DNA of 64,000 nt from Limnohabitans sp. T6-20. GTDB lineage: Bacteria > Pseudomonadota > Gammaproteobacteria > Burkholderiales > Burkholderiaceae_C. Numbering within the stretch: the stretch's first letter is position 1; each line of letters begins with the position of its first letter. Shown one piece after another: positions 23,591 through 34,661 of this stretch. The notes under the pieces are model-generated. The model was not told the DNA's origin. It made no database searches and worked only from the letters and a program-made list of their open reading frames with translations. Made by a program: the position numbers and the translations under genes. The stretch is from positions 1,229,546 through 1,293,545 of the forward strand of contig NZ_NERW01000001.1 in assembly GCF_003063505.1 (NCBI RefSeq), in the 5' to 3' direction.

Positions 23591-26002
23591 TCAGGCCGCG
23601 TTGACAGGTGTGAGCACTCGCGTGATTTCCTTTTGCAAGGCTGCCTGAGACATGGGCTTGGACACATAGCCATCCGCACCCGCTGCAATGAAACGCTCCT
23701 TGTCTCCCGTCATGGCGTGTGCCGTGACCATCAGGACAGGTGTTCGGTGACCCGTGCTGGCCTCCTGGATGCGCAATTGCCGCAAGGCCGTGACGCCGTC
23801 CATCACAGGCATCATCACATCCATCAAAACCACGTCGAAGCGCTCTACCGCCAAGCGGTCCAAAGCTTGTTGCCCGTCTGCGGCAATGGCATAGCGATAG
23901 CCCATGCGCTGCAGCATGATCTCGGCCAACTTGCGGTTGATTTCATGGTCTTCGACCAGCAAAACAGACCAAGTCGGTGCACCCGCAATGGCAGGAACAA
24001 GCGCCGCGGATTTCTCGGAGGGCATCGAGGCCAGCACCCGAACGCTCGATGGGCTGATTTTTTTCACTGGCAAGGTCGCTACAAAACTGGCACCTTTGCC
24101 AGGATGGCCCTCGGCCGTGATGTACCCGCCCATCAACTGCAACAAACTGCGCGTGATCGCCAACCCCAGGCCTGTACCACCGAAGGACCGCGTGACCGAG
24201 CCATCGGCTTGCGTGAAGGGGCTGAACAAGGCCTCTGTGCGTTCTGGATCGAACCCGATGCCGGTGTCGATGATGCTGATGCGCAGCAGCACCGTCTGAT
24301 CATCCACCGCTGACAACACTTCGGTTTTAACGGTCACTGAACCCTGATCGGTGAACTTGATCGCATTGCCGATCAGATTGGTCAAAACCTGACGCATGCG
24401 CACCGGGTCCATCCAGACCAGCTCCGGGACATCGTCCGCAGTTTCCAGCAACAACGAGACCCCTTTGACACGGGCCAATTGCTCCAGAGACCGGACTGTG
24501 TGGCGGATCAACTGAGCCGGACTGACCTCGAGCAACTCCAGCTCCAAGGCCTTGGCCTCGATCTTGGAAAAATCCAGGATTTCATTGATGATTTGAAGAA
24601 GGTGGTTGGCCGAATCGCGCGCCAGCGTCAGATATTCTTTTTGAAGCTCGGGCGATGTCGTCTCAAGCGCCAACTCGGTCATGCCCACAATGCCATTCAT
24701 CGGGGTGCGGATTTCATGGCTCATGTTGGCCAAAAATTCACCTCGCATGCGGTTGGCCTGCTCGGCTTTGTCTTTGGCCTCGATCAGCAGGTCCTGCGCA
24801 CTCTGGATGGCCGTGAAGTCCTGCATCACACCCACAAAAAAATGTTCATTTTCAAGATGGGTTTCGCTGATGGTCAAACGCACCGGAAACATGCTGCCAT
24901 CGTGTCTTCGCCCACGCATGACCCGTGGCTGATTCATCAGTTTTTTACGCCCCGTGGTCAGATAGGCTTGCATGTACTGGTCATGCTGTTCGTTTTCTGC
25001 TGCAGGCATCAACAAATTGATGCGCTGGCCCATCAGCGCCTCCATGCTGTAGCCGAAAATCGCGGCTGTCGCATCGTTGCATTGAACAATGTGGCCTTTG
25101 GAGTCGGCCACCACAATCGCCTCGGGGACCGATTTGAAAATGCTGTGAAGCTTGCCCTCACTCAGGCGCAAATGCCCTTCGACCAATTTGCGTTCGGCAA
25201 TTTCATCACTGAGTTGGCGAATGGCCAGCTGACGCTCGGTTGATAACTGGCGTGAAGTCATCAAGGCCACGCGAATCCGTTTGACGGAAAACCAGATCAA
25301 CAGCAAGCCAAAAAACAGCAGCGCCAGCAACACCGCAAAAGTGCGGTTGAGCACCCCCGTGCTGGCAAGCTGCCACTGCGAAACCGGCAGCACCACCTCG
25401 AGTGCACCACGCACATCACCCACCTTCCAGTCCGTGCGCGGTGAACCCGGATAGCTGTTGTGGCAGGCCACACAATTGGGCAGCATGCGGTCGGCCTGCG
25501 CAAAGCGCAAAACTCGGCTGCCGTTCATCACCTCTTCACGCACGTAAGGCTTGTTTGGCTGCTCTTTGAGGTGCTGCAATGCCAGCTTCTGGAAATCATC
25601 GAGCGAACGCTCGGACTCACGCCACGGAAACGGCAGGTCACTGTACAAGCGGACCTGTGTACCCCCATCCACCTTGGACAAGTAATGGCCCAAATCGATT
25701 GTCAAGGTCGCAGGCAAGGGCAAGGCGTTGTCTTGCGATTTGTAATCGTGCGTGACCGTCATCCCACTTTTGACGGCCCGAGGCACCAGTTCCTGGGCGT
25801 AGAAATTTCGGAATTGCGTGACCGAAGCGGCATGGGTTTGAGCGCTTTCTGCGGCGTATTGCTGCACCACAACTTCACTCGACTGGTAGGTGTAAAAAAC
25901 AACCCACAGCCCCGTGACGATCAACACCCCTCCGAGCCACTCCATGGGCCAGCGCAGCAGCAACGGACGAATCGACGAAATCAGACGGTTTAAAACATTC
26001 AC
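23591..26002 (-). CDS. Hybrid histidine kinase with CxxCH heme-type sensor domain
   Basis: An 803-aa protein. A transmembrane helix (about 23-40) and a second (221-240) bracket a periplasmic domain that contains CVACH at 177-181 and resembles the Tll0287-like (DUF3365) domain, so covalent heme c is expected. Then come a PAS domain (about 285-400), a kinase core with His429 ([13 protein letters not shown]), ATPase boxes ([17 protein letters not shown]) and a receiver domain (about 675-800, phospho-acceptor in [13 protein letters not shown]). The frame starts with GTG at 26002; the nearby ATG at 25998 is out of frame. No separate output regulator is adjacent. It is convergent with the benzoate-CoA ligase gene; a link to oxygen or redox sensing is inferred from the heme motif. 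Confidence 0.88.
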   Translation of the reverse strand: MNVLNRLISSIRPLLLRWPMEWLGGVLIVTGLWVVFYTYQSSEVVVQQYAAESAQTHAASVTQFRNFYAQELVPRAVKSGMTVTHDYKSQDNALPLPATLTIDLGHYLSKVDGGTQVRLYSDLPFPWRESERSLDDFQKLALQHLKEQPNKPYVREEVMNGSRVLRFAQADRMLPNCVACHNSYPGSPRTDWKVGDVRGALEVVLPVSQWQLASTGVLNRTFAVLLALLFFGLLLIWFSVKRIRVALMTSRQLSTERQLAIRQLSDEIAERKLVEGHLRLSEGKLHSIFKSVPEAIVVADSKGHIVQCNDATAAIFGYSMEALMGQRINLLMPAAENEQHDQYMQAYLTTGRKKLMNQPRVMRGRRHDGSMFPVRLTISETHLENEHFFVGVMQDFTAIQSAQDLLIEAKDKAEQANRMRGEFLANMSHEIRTPMNGIVGMTELALETTSPELQKEYLTLARDSANHLLQIINEILDFSKIEAKALELELLEVSPAQLIRHTVRSLEQLARVKGVSLLLETADDVPELVWMDPVRMRQVLTNLIGNAIKFTDQGSVTVKTEVLSAVDDQTVLLRISIIDTGIGFDPERTEALFSPFTQADGSVTRSFGGTGLGLAITRSLLQLMGGYITAEGHPGKGASFVATLPVKKISPSSVRVLASMPSEKSAALVPAIAGAPTWSVLLVEDHEINRKLAEIMLQRMGYRYAIAADGQQALDRLAVERFDVVLMDVMMPVMDGVTALRQLRIQEASTGHRTPVLMVTAHAMTGDKERFIAAGADGYVSKPMSQAALQKEITRVLTPVNAA

Positions 26003-26154
26003 TTTGTTTCCCGGTATGCAAAGTGAATGATATCAATGAACACCTAGGTTTTCATTTTTAGAAACAACATCGTCTGCGGTGAATTCGCATCCATGGCAGT
26101 CGCATGCAAGTGTCGCCAACTCTGGTGCTTCAAGATCGCTGGCGACCTTGCCGC
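26003..26154. other. Intergenic, 152 bp, nothing clear
   Basis: AT-richer gap between apbC (ending 26155) and the hybrid kinase start. It should hold the kinase promoter. No confident -35/-10 pair, terminator or small gene was identified. Confidence 0.4.
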
Positions 26155-27243
26155 TCAGGTGTCCTTGCTGACCTTGATGGTCGGGAACTTGCTCGAAAAG
26201 TCCTTGGCCTTGGCCGCGATCTTGACCGCCACCTGACGGGCCACCGCCTTGTAGATCTGGGCGACTTCGCCGTCGGGGTCAGACACCACGGTGGGTTTGC
26301 CGTTGTCGGCTTGCAGGCGAATTTGCATGTCCAGCGGCAGTGCACCCAGGTAATCCATGCCGTATTCGGCCGCCATCTTCTTGCCGCCATCGGCACCAAA
26401 AATGTGCTCGACATGGCCGCAGTTGGTGCACACGTGCACCGCCATGTTCTCGACCAGACCCAAAATCGGCACGCCGACTTTTTCGAACATCTTCACGCCT
26501 TTTTTGGCGTCCAGCAAGGCGATGTCTTGCGGGGTGGTCACGATCACAGCGCCCGTCATGGGCACGCGCTGGCTCAGTGTGAGCTGGATGTCGCCAGTGC
26601 CGGGCGGCATGTCGACGATCAAATAATCCAGTTCTTTCCAGTTGGTCTGGCGCAGCAACTGCTCCAGCGCCTGGGTGGCCATGGGGCCGCGCCAGATCAT
26701 GGCTTCGTCCTGGCTGACCAAGAAACCGATCGACATGACCTGCACGCCGTAGTTCTCCATGGGCTCCATGGTCTGGCCGTCTTCGCTTTCGGGGCGGCCT
26801 TCGATGCCCATCATCATGGGCTGGCTGGGGCCGTAGATGTCGGCGTCCAGCAGGCCCACTTTGGCCCCCTCGGCGGCCAGCGCCAGCGCCAGGTTGACGG
26901 CGGTGGTGCTTTTGCCCACGCCGCCCTTGCCCGAGGCCACGGCCACGATGTTTTTGACCTGCGGCAGCAGCGCCACGCCGCGCTGAGCGGCATGGGCGGT
27001 GATCTTGCTGGTGACGTTGGCCGACACGTTGGCCACGCCTGCAACGCCTTTGGCAGCCGCAATCAAGGCCTGACGCAGCGCCGGAATCTGGCTTTTGGCG
27101 GGATAGCCCAGCTCCACATCAAAAGACACATCGCTGCCTTCGACTTGGAGGTTCTTGAGTGTTTTGGTGGAAACGAAATCTTTGCCCGTGTTCGGGTCGA
27201 TGACGGTTTGCAGCGCTTGCAGGAGTTGTTCGGTGGTCGCCAT
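26155..27243 (-). CDS. apbC: Iron-sulfur cluster carrier protein (Mrp/ApbC)
   Basis: A 362-aa P-loop ATPase that binds and transfers Fe-S clusters. An N-terminal MIP18-like domain (about 1-85) precedes the deviant Walker A motif ASGKGGVGKSTTAVN (about 108-122). The CxxC pair for cluster binding is in VCTNCGHVEH (about 270). The length is standard. It is divergent from metG with a 103-bp shared promoter region, a common arrangement in betaproteobacteria. The many Fe-S enzymes encoded in this window would be clients, although it is a general housekeeping protein. Confidence 0.95.
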   Translation of the reverse strand: MATTEQLLQALQTVIDPNTGKDFVSTKTLKNLQVEGSDVSFDVELGYPAKSQIPALRQALIAAAKGVAGVANVSANVTSKITAHAAQRGVALLPQVKNIVAVASGKGGVGKSTTAVNLALALAAEGAKVGLLDADIYGPSQPMMMGIEGRPESEDGQTMEPMENYGVQVMSIGFLVSQDEAMIWRGPMATQALEQLLRQTNWKELDYLIVDMPPGTGDIQLTLSQRVPMTGAVIVTTPQDIALLDAKKGVKMFEKVGVPILGLVENMAVHVCTNCGHVEHIFGADGGKKMAAEYGMDYLGALPLDMQIRLQADNGKPTVVSDPDGEVAQIYKAVARQVAVKIAAKAKDFSSKFPTIKVSKDT

Positions 27244-27346
27244 GGGGGTCTAATGCTTTCTGAGCTATCCAAGAATGGGGGGCAGTTTACCGACATGCGG
27301 CCCGGTACACCCTAAAATCACCGATTCCCCTACAAGTTGCCCCACC

Positions 27347-29440
27347 ATGTCTGCCCCCACCGCGCCCCGCCAGCTTTTCGTCACCACCGCCCTGCCGTAT
27401 GCCAACGGCAATTTCCACATCGGCCACATCATGGAATACATCCAGGCCGACATCTGGGTGCGGTTCCAGCGCATGCAGGGCAGCCAGGTGAACTTTGTGG
27501 GCGCTGACGACACACATGGCGCGCCGATCATGATCGCGGCAGAAAAAGCGGGCAAGACGCCCCAGCAGTTCGTGGCCGACATCGCGGCGGGCCGCAAGCC
27601 CTATCTGGACGGCTTTCACATCGCTTTTGACAACTGGCACAGCACCGACGCGCCTGAGAACCACGAGCTGGCGCGCCAGATTTACCGCGACCTGCGCGAC
27701 ATTTCCGAGGCCGACGGTGGCTCGCTGATCGAAGTGCGCGCCGTGGAACAGTTCTTTGACCCTGAAAAGAACATGTTCTTGCCCGACCGTTTCATCAAAG
27801 GCGAGTGCCCCAAGTGCCACGCCAAAGACCAGTACGGCGACAACTGCGAGGTCTGCGGCGCGGTCTATGCCCCCACCGACCTGATCAACCCGTTTTCGGC
27901 CCTGTCGGGTGCCAAGCCTGAACTCAAGACCTCGGAGCATTTCTTTTTCAAGCTGTCCGACCCGCGCTGCGTTGAGTTTTTGACTCAGTGGACACAAGAC
28001 GGCAAGCTGCAACCCGAGGTGGCCAACAAGGTCAAAGAGTGGTTTTCGGTGCGCACCAACCCCGACGGCACGACCAGCGAAGGCCTGGGCGACTGGGACA
28101 TCTCGCGCGATGCGCCTTACTTTGGCATCGAGATCCCTGATGCACCGGGCAAATACTTTTATGTCTGGCTCGATGCGCCCGTGGGCTACCTGGCGTCCCT
28201 GAAAAACCTGCTGGACAAGCGCGGCGAAGATTACGCCGCCTACATGGCCAACCCCGATCTGGAACAGATCCACTTCATCGGCAAGGACATCGTCACCTTC
28301 CACACGCTGTTCTGGCCCGCCATGCTGCACTTCAGCGGCCGCAAGACGCCCAACAAGGTCAATGTGCATGGCTTTTTGACGGTGAACAACGGCGAGAAGA
28401 TGAGCAAAAGCCGGGGCACAGGTCTGGACCCGCTCAAGTACCTGAGCCTGGGCATGAACCCCGAGTGGCTGCGCTACTACCTGGCAGCCAAGCTGTCGGG
28501 CCGCAACGAAGACATCGACTTCAACGCCGAAGACTTCATGGCGCGGGTCAACAGCGATTTGGTGGGCAAGTTCATCAACATCGCCTCGCGCTCGGCGGGT
28601 TTCATTGCCAAGCGTTTTGACGGCCAACTGGGCACCGTGAGCGCGGATGGTCAAGCCCTGCTTACCGCACTGCAAAGCGCCACGCCCAGCATCGCCGCTT
28701 TTTATGAAGAGCGCGAATACGGCAAGGCCTTGCGAGAAATCATGCTGCTGGCCGACAAGGTCAACGCCTATGTCGACCAGAACAAGCCTTGGGAGCTGGC
28801 CAAACAAGAAGGCCAGGAAGAGCGCTTGCACGATGTGTGCACCGCCTGCATCGAAGCCTTCCGCCTGCTGACGCTGCAACTCAAACCGGTGCTGCCTGCA
28901 CTGGCCGCGCAGGTCGAGGCCTTCCTGAACGTCGCACCGTTCACCTTTGCCGGCGCCCAAAGCCTGCTGGGCGCGGGCCACGGCATCAACGCCTACCAAC
29001 ACCTGATGCAGCGCGTGGACATCAAGCAACTCGAATCGCTGTTTGAATCGCCCGAGCCGGTAGTGCCAGCGCTGATCCCCGGCGGCGAAGAAATCGCCCC
29101 CACCATCAGCATCGATGACTTCACCAAAATCGATTTGCGCATCGCCGAAATCGTCAACTGCGAACCGGTCGAAGGCTCGGTCAAGCTGCTGCGCCTGACG
29201 CTGGACGTGGGCGAAGGCCGCACGCGCAATGTGTTCAGCGGCATCGCCAGCATGTACAAGCCCGAAGACCTGATTGGCAAGCTCACCGTGATGGTGGCCA
29301 ACCTGGCCCCGCGCAAGATGAAGTTTGGCGTCAGTGAAGGCATGGTGCTGGCTGCCAGCCACGCCGACGAGAAAGCCGAGCCCGGCATCCACGTGCTGCA
29401 CCCCTGGCCCGGGGCCAAGCCCGGCATGCGGATTCACTGA
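27347..29440 (+). CDS. metG: Methionine-tRNA ligase
   Basis: A 697-aa class I aminoacyl-tRNA synthetase. Motifs: [14 protein letters not shown] (HIGH motif, about 23-36), a zinc-binding insert ([18 protein letters not shown]), KMSKSRG (about 351-357), and a C-terminal EMAP-II/Trbp111-like tRNA-binding domain (from about 595, [13 protein letters not shown]). ATG at 27347 ([11 protein letters not shown]) was chosen over a frame extension reaching 27275, which would enter the apbC promoter region. Essential housekeeping gene. Confidence 0.97.
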   Translation: MSAPTAPRQLFVTTALPYANGNFHIGHIMEYIQADIWVRFQRMQGSQVNFVGADDTHGAPIMIAAEKAGKTPQQFVADIAAGRKPYLDGFHIAFDNWHSTDAPENHELARQIYRDLRDISEADGGSLIEVRAVEQFFDPEKNMFLPDRFIKGECPKCHAKDQYGDNCEVCGAVYAPTDLINPFSALSGAKPELKTSEHFFFKLSDPRCVEFLTQWTQDGKLQPEVANKVKEWFSVRTNPDGTTSEGLGDWDISRDAPYFGIEIPDAPGKYFYVWLDAPVGYLASLKNLLDKRGEDYAAYMANPDLEQIHFIGKDIVTFHTLFWPAMLHFSGRKTPNKVNVHGFLTVNNGEKMSKSRGTGLDPLKYLSLGMNPEWLRYYLAAKLSGRNEDIDFNAEDFMARVNSDLVGKFINIASRSAGFIAKRFDGQLGTVSADGQALLTALQSATPSIAAFYEEREYGKALREIMLLADKVNAYVDQNKPWELAKQEGQEERLHDVCTACIEAFRLLTLQLKPVLPALAAQVEAFLNVAPFTFAGAQSLLGAGHGINAYQHLMQRVDIKQLESLFESPEPVVPALIPGGEEIAPTISIDDFTKIDLRIAEIVNCEPVEGSVKLLRLTLDVGEGRTRNVFSGIASMYKPEDLIGKLTVMVANLAPRKMKFGVSEGMVLAASHADEKAEPGIHVLHPWPGAKPGMRIH

Positions 29441-29467
29441 TCCCCTCACACCCAGAAAACGCTGCAC

Positions 29468-30205
29468 ATGTTTCCCCTGATCCACGGATGGACCGATGTG
29501 CAGCGAAGCCCGGGGGCCAATCTGCGACTGGGGCTGGTGCTCAGCTTTGTGGCCGGGGCCACCAATGCAGGCGGCTTTCTGGCGGTAGGCCGCTACACCT
29601 CGCACATGACGGGCATTGTTTCGTCGGTGGCCGACGATGTGGTGCTGGGCCATCTGGACCTGGCGTTGGCCGGACTGGCTTGTCTTGTGGCTTTTTTGTT
29701 AGGTGCGATGTGCACCGCCATCATGGTCAACTGGGGGCTGCGCCAGCACTTGCGCAGCAGCTACAGCTTGCCGCTCATGCTCGAATCCTTTGCCCTGCTG
29801 GTGTTTGGCCTGTTTGGTGCCGCCATTGCAGCTTGGTCGCAGGTGTTTTTGCCTGTGACGGTGGTCCTGCTGTGCTTCATCATGGGTTTGCAAAACGCGG
29901 TGATCACCAAAATCTCCAAAGCCGAGATCCGCACCACCCACATCACCGGCTTGGTGACCGACATCGGCATTGAACTGGGCAAATGGGTTTACCTCAACCG
30001 CTTGCAAGAGCCATCCCCCGTGCGCGCCAACCGCGAACGCCTGCGAATTCAAACTGGACTGGTCCTGGGCTTCCTTCTGGGTGGGCTGCTGGGGGCCATG
30101 GGCTTCAAATATTGGGGCTACGTGACCACCGTGCCCTTGGCTGGCCTGCTGTGGCTGCTCAGTCTGCGCCCCTTGCTCGATGACCTGCGCCAGCGTGCCA
30201 CATAA
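29468..30205 (+). CDS. YoaK/DUF1275-family membrane protein
   Basis: A 245-aa protein with about six hydrophobic helices. The segment FVAGATNAGGFLAVGRYTSH (about 28-47) followed by MTGIVSS is the DUF1275 signature, and TGLVTDIGIELG recurs later as in relatives. Function of the family is unknown. It starts 27 bp after metG and is followed after 40 bp by a SulP transporter, so the three may share transcripts. Confidence 0.85.
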   Translation: MFPLIHGWTDVQRSPGANLRLGLVLSFVAGATNAGGFLAVGRYTSHMTGIVSSVADDVVLGHLDLALAGLACLVAFLLGAMCTAIMVNWGLRQHLRSSYSLPLMLESFALLVFGLFGAAIAAWSQVFLPVTVVLLCFIMGLQNAVITKISKAEIRTTHITGLVTDIGIELGKWVYLNRLQEPSPVRANRERLRIQTGLVLGFLLGGLLGAMGFKYWGYVTTVPLAGLLWLLSLRPLLDDLRQRAT

Positions 30206-30245
30206 TTGATCTGCCCTGCGCTGAACGCACCTCACCCCAAGACCC

Positions 30246-31925
30246 ATGAACTGGCTGCAAGCAACCCATTTTTTCAGACCCCGATTGCTGGACAGCCTGG
30301 AAGGCTACAACAGCCAACGACTCGTGCAGGACATCGGTGCCGGATTCACCGTCGGCGTGGTGGCCTTGCCGCTGGCCATGGCTTTTGCCATTGCCTCGGG
30401 CCTCAAACCCGAAGCCGGGCTTTTCACGGCCATCATCGCGGGCTTCCTCATTTCAGCCCTGGGCGGCAGCCGGGTCCAGATTGGTGGGCCAGCGGGGGCC
30501 TTCATCGTCATCGTTTACGGCATCGTCGATCGGTATGGCCTGGCCAACCTGATTCTGGCCACGGCCATGTCCGGGGTGTTGCTGTTCCTGATGGGGCTTT
30601 TCCGGCTGGGCAACCTGATCCGATTCATTCCAGTGGCCGTGGTCATTGGCTTTACCAATGGCATTGCGGTGTTGATCATGCTCTCGCAAATCAAGGATTT
30701 GCTGGGCCTCAAGGTGACCACCATGCCCGCCGATTTCTTTGGCATCGTCAACACCCTCTGGCACAACCTGCAAAGCACCAACCTGGCGGCACTGCTTCTG
30801 GCTCTGGCATCCTTGTCGCTGCTGATCGGTTGGCTGCGCATGAGTCGCCGCCTGGCCGAGACCCGATACAACTGGGTCAGCATGATCCCGGGCTCCATCA
30901 TCGCCCTGGTGTTTGCCACTTTGGCCACCTGGATGCTGTCCTTGCCGGTGGAGACCATTGGCAGCAAATTTGGAGGCATCCCGGCCGCCATGCCTTCATT
31001 TCAGTGGCCTGACTTCAGCTGGAACAGCGCCCGCTTTTTGCTGATGCCCACCCTGACACTGGCGCTTTTGGGGGCCATTGAATCCTTGCTCTGCGCACGC
31101 ATTGCCGACGGCATGATCGGCGACCGCCACAACCCCAACCAGGAGTTGATGGCGCAAGGTGTGGCCAATTTTGTGACGCCATTTTTTGGTGGCATGCCTG
31201 CCACAGGCACCATCGCCCGCACTGTCACCAACATCAAAAGTGGCGGCTCCAGTCCCATTTCGGGCATGGTGCATGCGCTGACTTTGCTGGCAGTGGTGTT
31301 GGTCGCCGCGCCCTGGGCCGGACACATCCCTTTGGCTTGCCTGGCGGCCATCTTGATGTTTGTGGCCTGGAACATGGGCGAGTGGCTTGAGTTCTGGCAG
31401 CTGCGCCAATACCGCATGCCTTACCGGGTGACTTTGCTGGCGGTCTTCTTTCTCACGGTGGTGTTTGACCTGACCGTAGCGGTGGAGGTCGGCCTGATCG
31501 CGGCCTGCCTGACCTTCATTTACCGCATCTCCAGCCTCAGCCGAAGCGAACCCGTCAGCCAACTTGACCACCCTGGCCTGGCCGAATTCGCGCACCAGGT
31601 GCAGGCCTGGCGTTTGTATGGGGCTTTGTTTTTTGGCGCGGTCAAACTGATCGAGGAAATTGAGGACAACATCAAGACGCCTGTTCTGGTCCTGGATCTG
31701 AAAAATGTGATTTACATCGACTCGTCCGGTGCCGACGCCTTGATGAACCTGATCGAGACCTGCCGAAAAAAAACCACCCACCTGATTGTGTGCGGCTTGT
31801 CCCACCAGCCACTCGACATCGCGCGTCGCAGCGGCCTGCTGGAGCACCTGGATGGCCACCTGCAGCCCGACTTGGCTGCAGGCCTGGCACGCGCCGTCAG
31901 CTGGTCACCCGGTCAGGCCCGGTAA
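30246..31925 (+). CDS. SulP-family anion transporter with STAS domain
   Basis: A 559-aa inner-membrane protein. Residues about 25-430 form the SLC26/SulP transport domain, with the early motif GFTVGVVALPLAMAFAIASG and the GGMPATGTIARTVTN loop. A C-terminal STAS domain follows (VLDLKNVIYIDSSGADALMN, about 480-500). Substrates of such proteins include sulfate and bicarbonate; nothing here decides between them. A terminator follows at 31939-31972. The window encodes a second SulP protein at 49571-51256. Confidence 0.9.
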   Translation: MNWLQATHFFRPRLLDSLEGYNSQRLVQDIGAGFTVGVVALPLAMAFAIASGLKPEAGLFTAIIAGFLISALGGSRVQIGGPAGAFIVIVYGIVDRYGLANLILATAMSGVLLFLMGLFRLGNLIRFIPVAVVIGFTNGIAVLIMLSQIKDLLGLKVTTMPADFFGIVNTLWHNLQSTNLAALLLALASLSLLIGWLRMSRRLAETRYNWVSMIPGSIIALVFATLATWMLSLPVETIGSKFGGIPAAMPSFQWPDFSWNSARFLLMPTLTLALLGAIESLLCARIADGMIGDRHNPNQELMAQGVANFVTPFFGGMPATGTIARTVTNIKSGGSSPISGMVHALTLLAVVLVAAPWAGHIPLACLAAILMFVAWNMGEWLEFWQLRQYRMPYRVTLLAVFFLTVVFDLTVAVEVGLIAACLTFIYRISSLSRSEPVSQLDHPGLAEFAHQVQAWRLYGALFFGAVKLIEEIEDNIKTPVLVLDLKNVIYIDSSGADALMNLIETCRKKTTHLIVCGLSHQPLDIARRSGLLEHLDGHLQPDLAAGLARAVSWSPGQAR

Positions 31926-31938
31926 AATGCCGTTTGTC

Positions 31939-31972
31939 GGGTTTTGATGGCCTTCAGTGGCTGTCAAAACCC
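31939..31972 (+). terminator. Terminator after SulP gene
   Basis: Stem GGGTTTTGATGGCC / GGCTGTCAAAACCC (14 bp including two G-U pairs), loop TTCAGT, followed by TTTGTTTA. It ends 29 bp before the DUF3460 gene, which therefore needs its own promoter or partial read-through. Confidence 0.7.
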
Positions 31973-32001
31973 TTTGTTTACCCTTTGTCCGGATGCCGCT
32001 C

Positions 32002-32205
32002 ATGTCTTTTTTCCGCCGCCCTGATTACGCATCAGACACGACCCAATTCATCGACCAGCTCAAAGCACAGCACCCCCAGCTCGAAGCCGAGCAACGCCAA
32101 GGCCGCGCCTTGCTGTGGGACAAGCAGGTTGACCGTGCCGTGCAGGCCGAATTCAGCGAAGGTCGCGTGGCCCAGAAGCCCTACGTTTACCAGACCAAGG
32201 CCTGA
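32002..32205 (+). CDS. DUF3460 family small protein
   Basis: A 67-aa protein, MSFFRRPDYASDTTQFIDQL..., ending ...RVAQKPYVYQTKA. Size and motifs (R-P-x-Y-x-S-x-x-T-x-F, W-D) match DUF3460, a betaproteobacterial family of unknown function. ATG at 32002 fits the family start better than a 15-codon upstream extension. Followed 61 bp later by scpA, with which it is often neighbour. Confidence 0.8.
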   Translation: MSFFRRPDYASDTTQFIDQLKAQHPQLEAEQRQGRALLWDKQVDRAVQAEFSEGRVAQKPYVYQTKA

Positions 32206-32266
32206 ACAAGCGCTGTTTTTAAAGCGAACTGCAACGCCCAGCTGAGCGTCTGTCCGCAACGCCACC

Positions 32267-33127
32267 ATGACCACCGAGCACACCGATCACACGTCCCTGC
32301 CGCAGCAAGCGGACAGCGCGCCTGCGACCATGCCCGTGGTGGTGGACCAGGTGGCTTTGGCGCGCCTGTACGGCGAGCCGCTGTTTTCGATGCCGACAGA
32401 CCTGTACATCCCGCCCGATGCGCTGGAAGTGTTTCTGGAGGCGTTCGAAGGCCCACTGGACTTGTTGCTTTATTTGATCCGCAAGCAGAACTTCAACATC
32501 CTCGACATTCCCATGGCGGGCGTGACGCGCCAGTACCTGAGCTATGTCGATGAAATCCGCCAGCACAACCTGGAGCTGGCCGCCGAATACCTGCTGATGG
32601 CCGCGATGCTGATCGAGATCAAGTCGCGCATGCTGCTGCCGCCCAAAAAAGTGGCCGAAGGCGAAGAAGCCGAAGACCCACGGGCCGAGCTGGTGCGCCG
32701 TTTGCTCGAATACGAACAGATGAAGCTGGCTTCGATGCAGCTCAACGAGATTCCGCATTACGGCCGCGACTTCCTGAAAGCACAGGTCTACATCGAGCAG
32801 AGCATGCAGCCGCGCTTTCCGGATGTGAGCATGGACGAGCTGCAGTCGGCTTGGCGCGACATTCTGAAACGCGCCAATTTGGTTCAACACCACAAGATCA
32901 GCCGCGAAGAACTCAGCGTGCGTGAGCACATGACCATCGTGCTCAAACACCTGCAAGGCCGTAAATTCGTCGAGTTCGAGAACCTGTTCGACCCCACCTT
33001 GGGCACGCCCGTGCTGGTGGTGACCTTCATCGCCCTGCTCGAGCTGGCCAAGGAAACGCTGATCGAGATCACCCAGGCCGAGGCTTTTGCGCCTATCTAC
33101 GTGCGGCTGGCCTACACGCCCAACTGA
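32267..33127 (+). CDS. scpA: Segregation and condensation protein A
   Basis: A 286-aa kleisin of the bacterial SMC complex. The sequence EAFEGPLDLLLYLIRKQN (about 59-76) followed by FNILDIPMAGVTRQYL is the ScpA N-terminal signature that binds the SMC neck. AAEYLLMAAMLIEIKSRMLL is the adjacent helix. The C-terminal winged helix region is TFIALLELAKETLIEITQAEAF. The first 40 residues are a less conserved acidic/Gln extension usual in betaproteobacteria. ScpB is not in the window. Convergent with gpsA. Confidence 0.95.
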   Translation: MTTEHTDHTSLPQQADSAPATMPVVVDQVALARLYGEPLFSMPTDLYIPPDALEVFLEAFEGPLDLLLYLIRKQNFNILDIPMAGVTRQYLSYVDEIRQHNLELAAEYLLMAAMLIEIKSRMLLPPKKVAEGEEAEDPRAELVRRLLEYEQMKLASMQLNEIPHYGRDFLKAQVYIEQSMQPRFPDVSMDELQSAWRDILKRANLVQHHKISREELSVREHMTIVLKHLQGRKFVEFENLFDPTLGTPVLVVTFIALLELAKETLIEITQAEAFAPIYVRLAYTPN

Positions 33128-33179
33128 GATCTGGCGGTCAGGCCAGGGGGCAGCACTGCAGAGCAGGTGACTGACAGCC

Positions 33180-34181
33180 TCAGACCGCCTCGCCCCGAGG
33201 CCCACGCCCCATCAAGACCTGAACGGCCTCACGGGCTTGCAAGCGGCCATCGAGCAAAGACACCACCGCTTCGGTGATCGGCATGTCCACGCCCAGGCTC
33301 TGAGCGCGTTGCCAAACGGTGCGGGCGCTGTACACGCCTTCGGCCACATGGCCGAGCGATGTGACGGCCTGCTCCAGGCTCAGGCCCTGCGCCAGCAAAA
33401 GGCCCACCTTGCGGTTGCGGCTGAGGTCACCCGTGGCGGTCAGCACCAGGTCGCCCAGACCGGATAGGCCCATGAAGGTTTCGGGCTTGGCGCCCAGCGC
33501 CACACCCAAGCGGGTCATTTCGGCCAGGCCCCGGGTAATCAGGGCGGCGCGGGCGTTCAGGCCCAAGTCCAGCCCGTCGCACAGGCCGGTGGCGATGGCC
33601 AGCACGTTTTTGACGGCCCCGCCCACCTCGACCCCGACGATGTCGTCGTTGGCATACACGCGCAAAGCGCCGCCATGGAAGGCCTTGACCAGCGCATCAC
33701 GCACCGACGCATGGGGGCTGGCGGCCACCAGCGCGGTGGGTTGGGTGCGGGCCACTTCTTGGGCAAAGCTGGGGCCGTTCAGCGCTCCGGCCAGCAACTG
33801 CGGGGCGACTTGGGCTTGCACTTCGTGGGGCATGAGGCCGGTGTCGGCTTCAAAACCCTTGCACAGCCAGGCCACCGACGCGCTCACGCCCTGCAGCGCT
33901 TGCAAGGTGCTGCGCAAACCAGCCATGGGCGTGGCGATGATGAAGAGGTCTTCTGGTTGCGCCGTCTGCAGCATGGCGTCCAGCGGACCCGAAGTGATGG
34001 CCAGTGATTGCGGGAAGGCGATGCCCGGCAAATAGCGCGCGTTGCAGCGCTCCCGCTGCAGGGCTTCGGCCTGGGCCGCGTCGCGTGCATGCAGGCTCAC
34101 CCTGTGAGCTGGCGACTGGCGGCTGGCGGCGATCGCCAAGGCCGTGCCCCAAGCCCCAGCACCGATGATGGTGATCTGCAT
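33180..34181 (-). CDS. gpsA: Glycerol-3-phosphate dehydrogenase [NAD(P)+]
   Basis: A 333-aa enzyme making sn-glycerol 3-phosphate for phospholipid synthesis. The Rossmann motif [14 protein letters not shown] (4-17) is at the N-terminus. [20 protein letters not shown] (about 188-207) carries the catalytic lysine, and [14 protein letters not shown] follows. Starts 18 bp after secB ends, in the same direction; the secB-gpsA order is common in proteobacteria. Confidence 0.96.
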   Translation of the reverse strand: MQITIIGAGAWGTALAIAASRQSPAHRVSLHARDAAQAEALQRERCNARYLPGIAFPQSLAITSGPLDAMLQTAQPEDLFIIATPMAGLRSTLQALQGVSASVAWLCKGFEADTGLMPHEVQAQVAPQLLAGALNGPSFAQEVARTQPTALVAASPHASVRDALVKAFHGGALRVYANDDIVGVEVGGAVKNVLAIATGLCDGLDLGLNARAALITRGLAEMTRLGVALGAKPETFMGLSGLGDLVLTATGDLSRNRKVGLLLAQGLSLEQAVTSLGHVAEGVYSARTVWQRAQSLGVDMPITEAVVSLLDGRLQAREAVQVLMGRGPRGEAV

Positions 34182-34199
34182 GCCGGGTGCGTTCGCGCT

Positions 34200-34661
34200 T
34201 TACTGCTGCGTGGCGGCAGCTTGGGCTTGCTGCTGCTCGTACATGGCCTGGAAGTTGATTTCGGCCAAATGCACAGGCGGGAAGCCCGCGCGGGTGATCA
34301 CGTCGGCCACGTTGCCGCGCAGGTAGGGGTAAACGATTTGCGGGCAAGCGATGCCCATGATCGCGCCCATCTGGTCTTCGGGCACATTGCGGATTTCAAA
34401 AATGCCGCCTTGCTTGCATTCGACCAGGAACACGGTCTTGTCGGCAATCTTGGTGTGCACGGTGGCGGTCACGCACACTTCAAACACGCCTTCAGCCACA
34501 GGGGTGGCTTCCACGCCCAGCTGGATGTCCACGCTGGGTTGTTGCTGTTCCAACAGGATAGCGGGCGAATTGGGCTGCTCCAGCGAAGCCTCCTTCAGGT
34601 ACACGCGTTGGATCTGGAAAACAGGGGATTGGGCTTCGGTGTTGACAGCGGTATCGGTCAT
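34200..34661 (-). CDS. secB: Protein-export chaperone SecB
   Basis: A 153-aa tetrameric chaperone that keeps preproteins unfolded for SecA. The core [19 protein letters not shown] (about 15-33) and [20 protein letters not shown] with [15 protein letters not shown] near the end are diagnostic. ATG at 34661 ([11 protein letters not shown]) is better than the frame extension to 34694. It lies downstream of grxC, with a 138-bp gap. Confidence 0.97.
   Translation of the reverse strand: MTDTAVNTEAQSPVFQIQRVYLKEASLEQPNSPAILLEQQQPSVDIQLGVEATPVAEGVFEVCVTATVHTKIADKTVFLVECKQGGIFEIRNVPEDQMGAIMGIACPQIVYPYLRGNVADVITRAGFPPVHLAEINFQAMYEQQQAQAAATQQ

Noticed and set aside
27287..29653. 788-aa open frame on the minus strand opposite metG
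   Set aside because: metG on the plus strand has every class I synthetase motif; the antisense frame has none.
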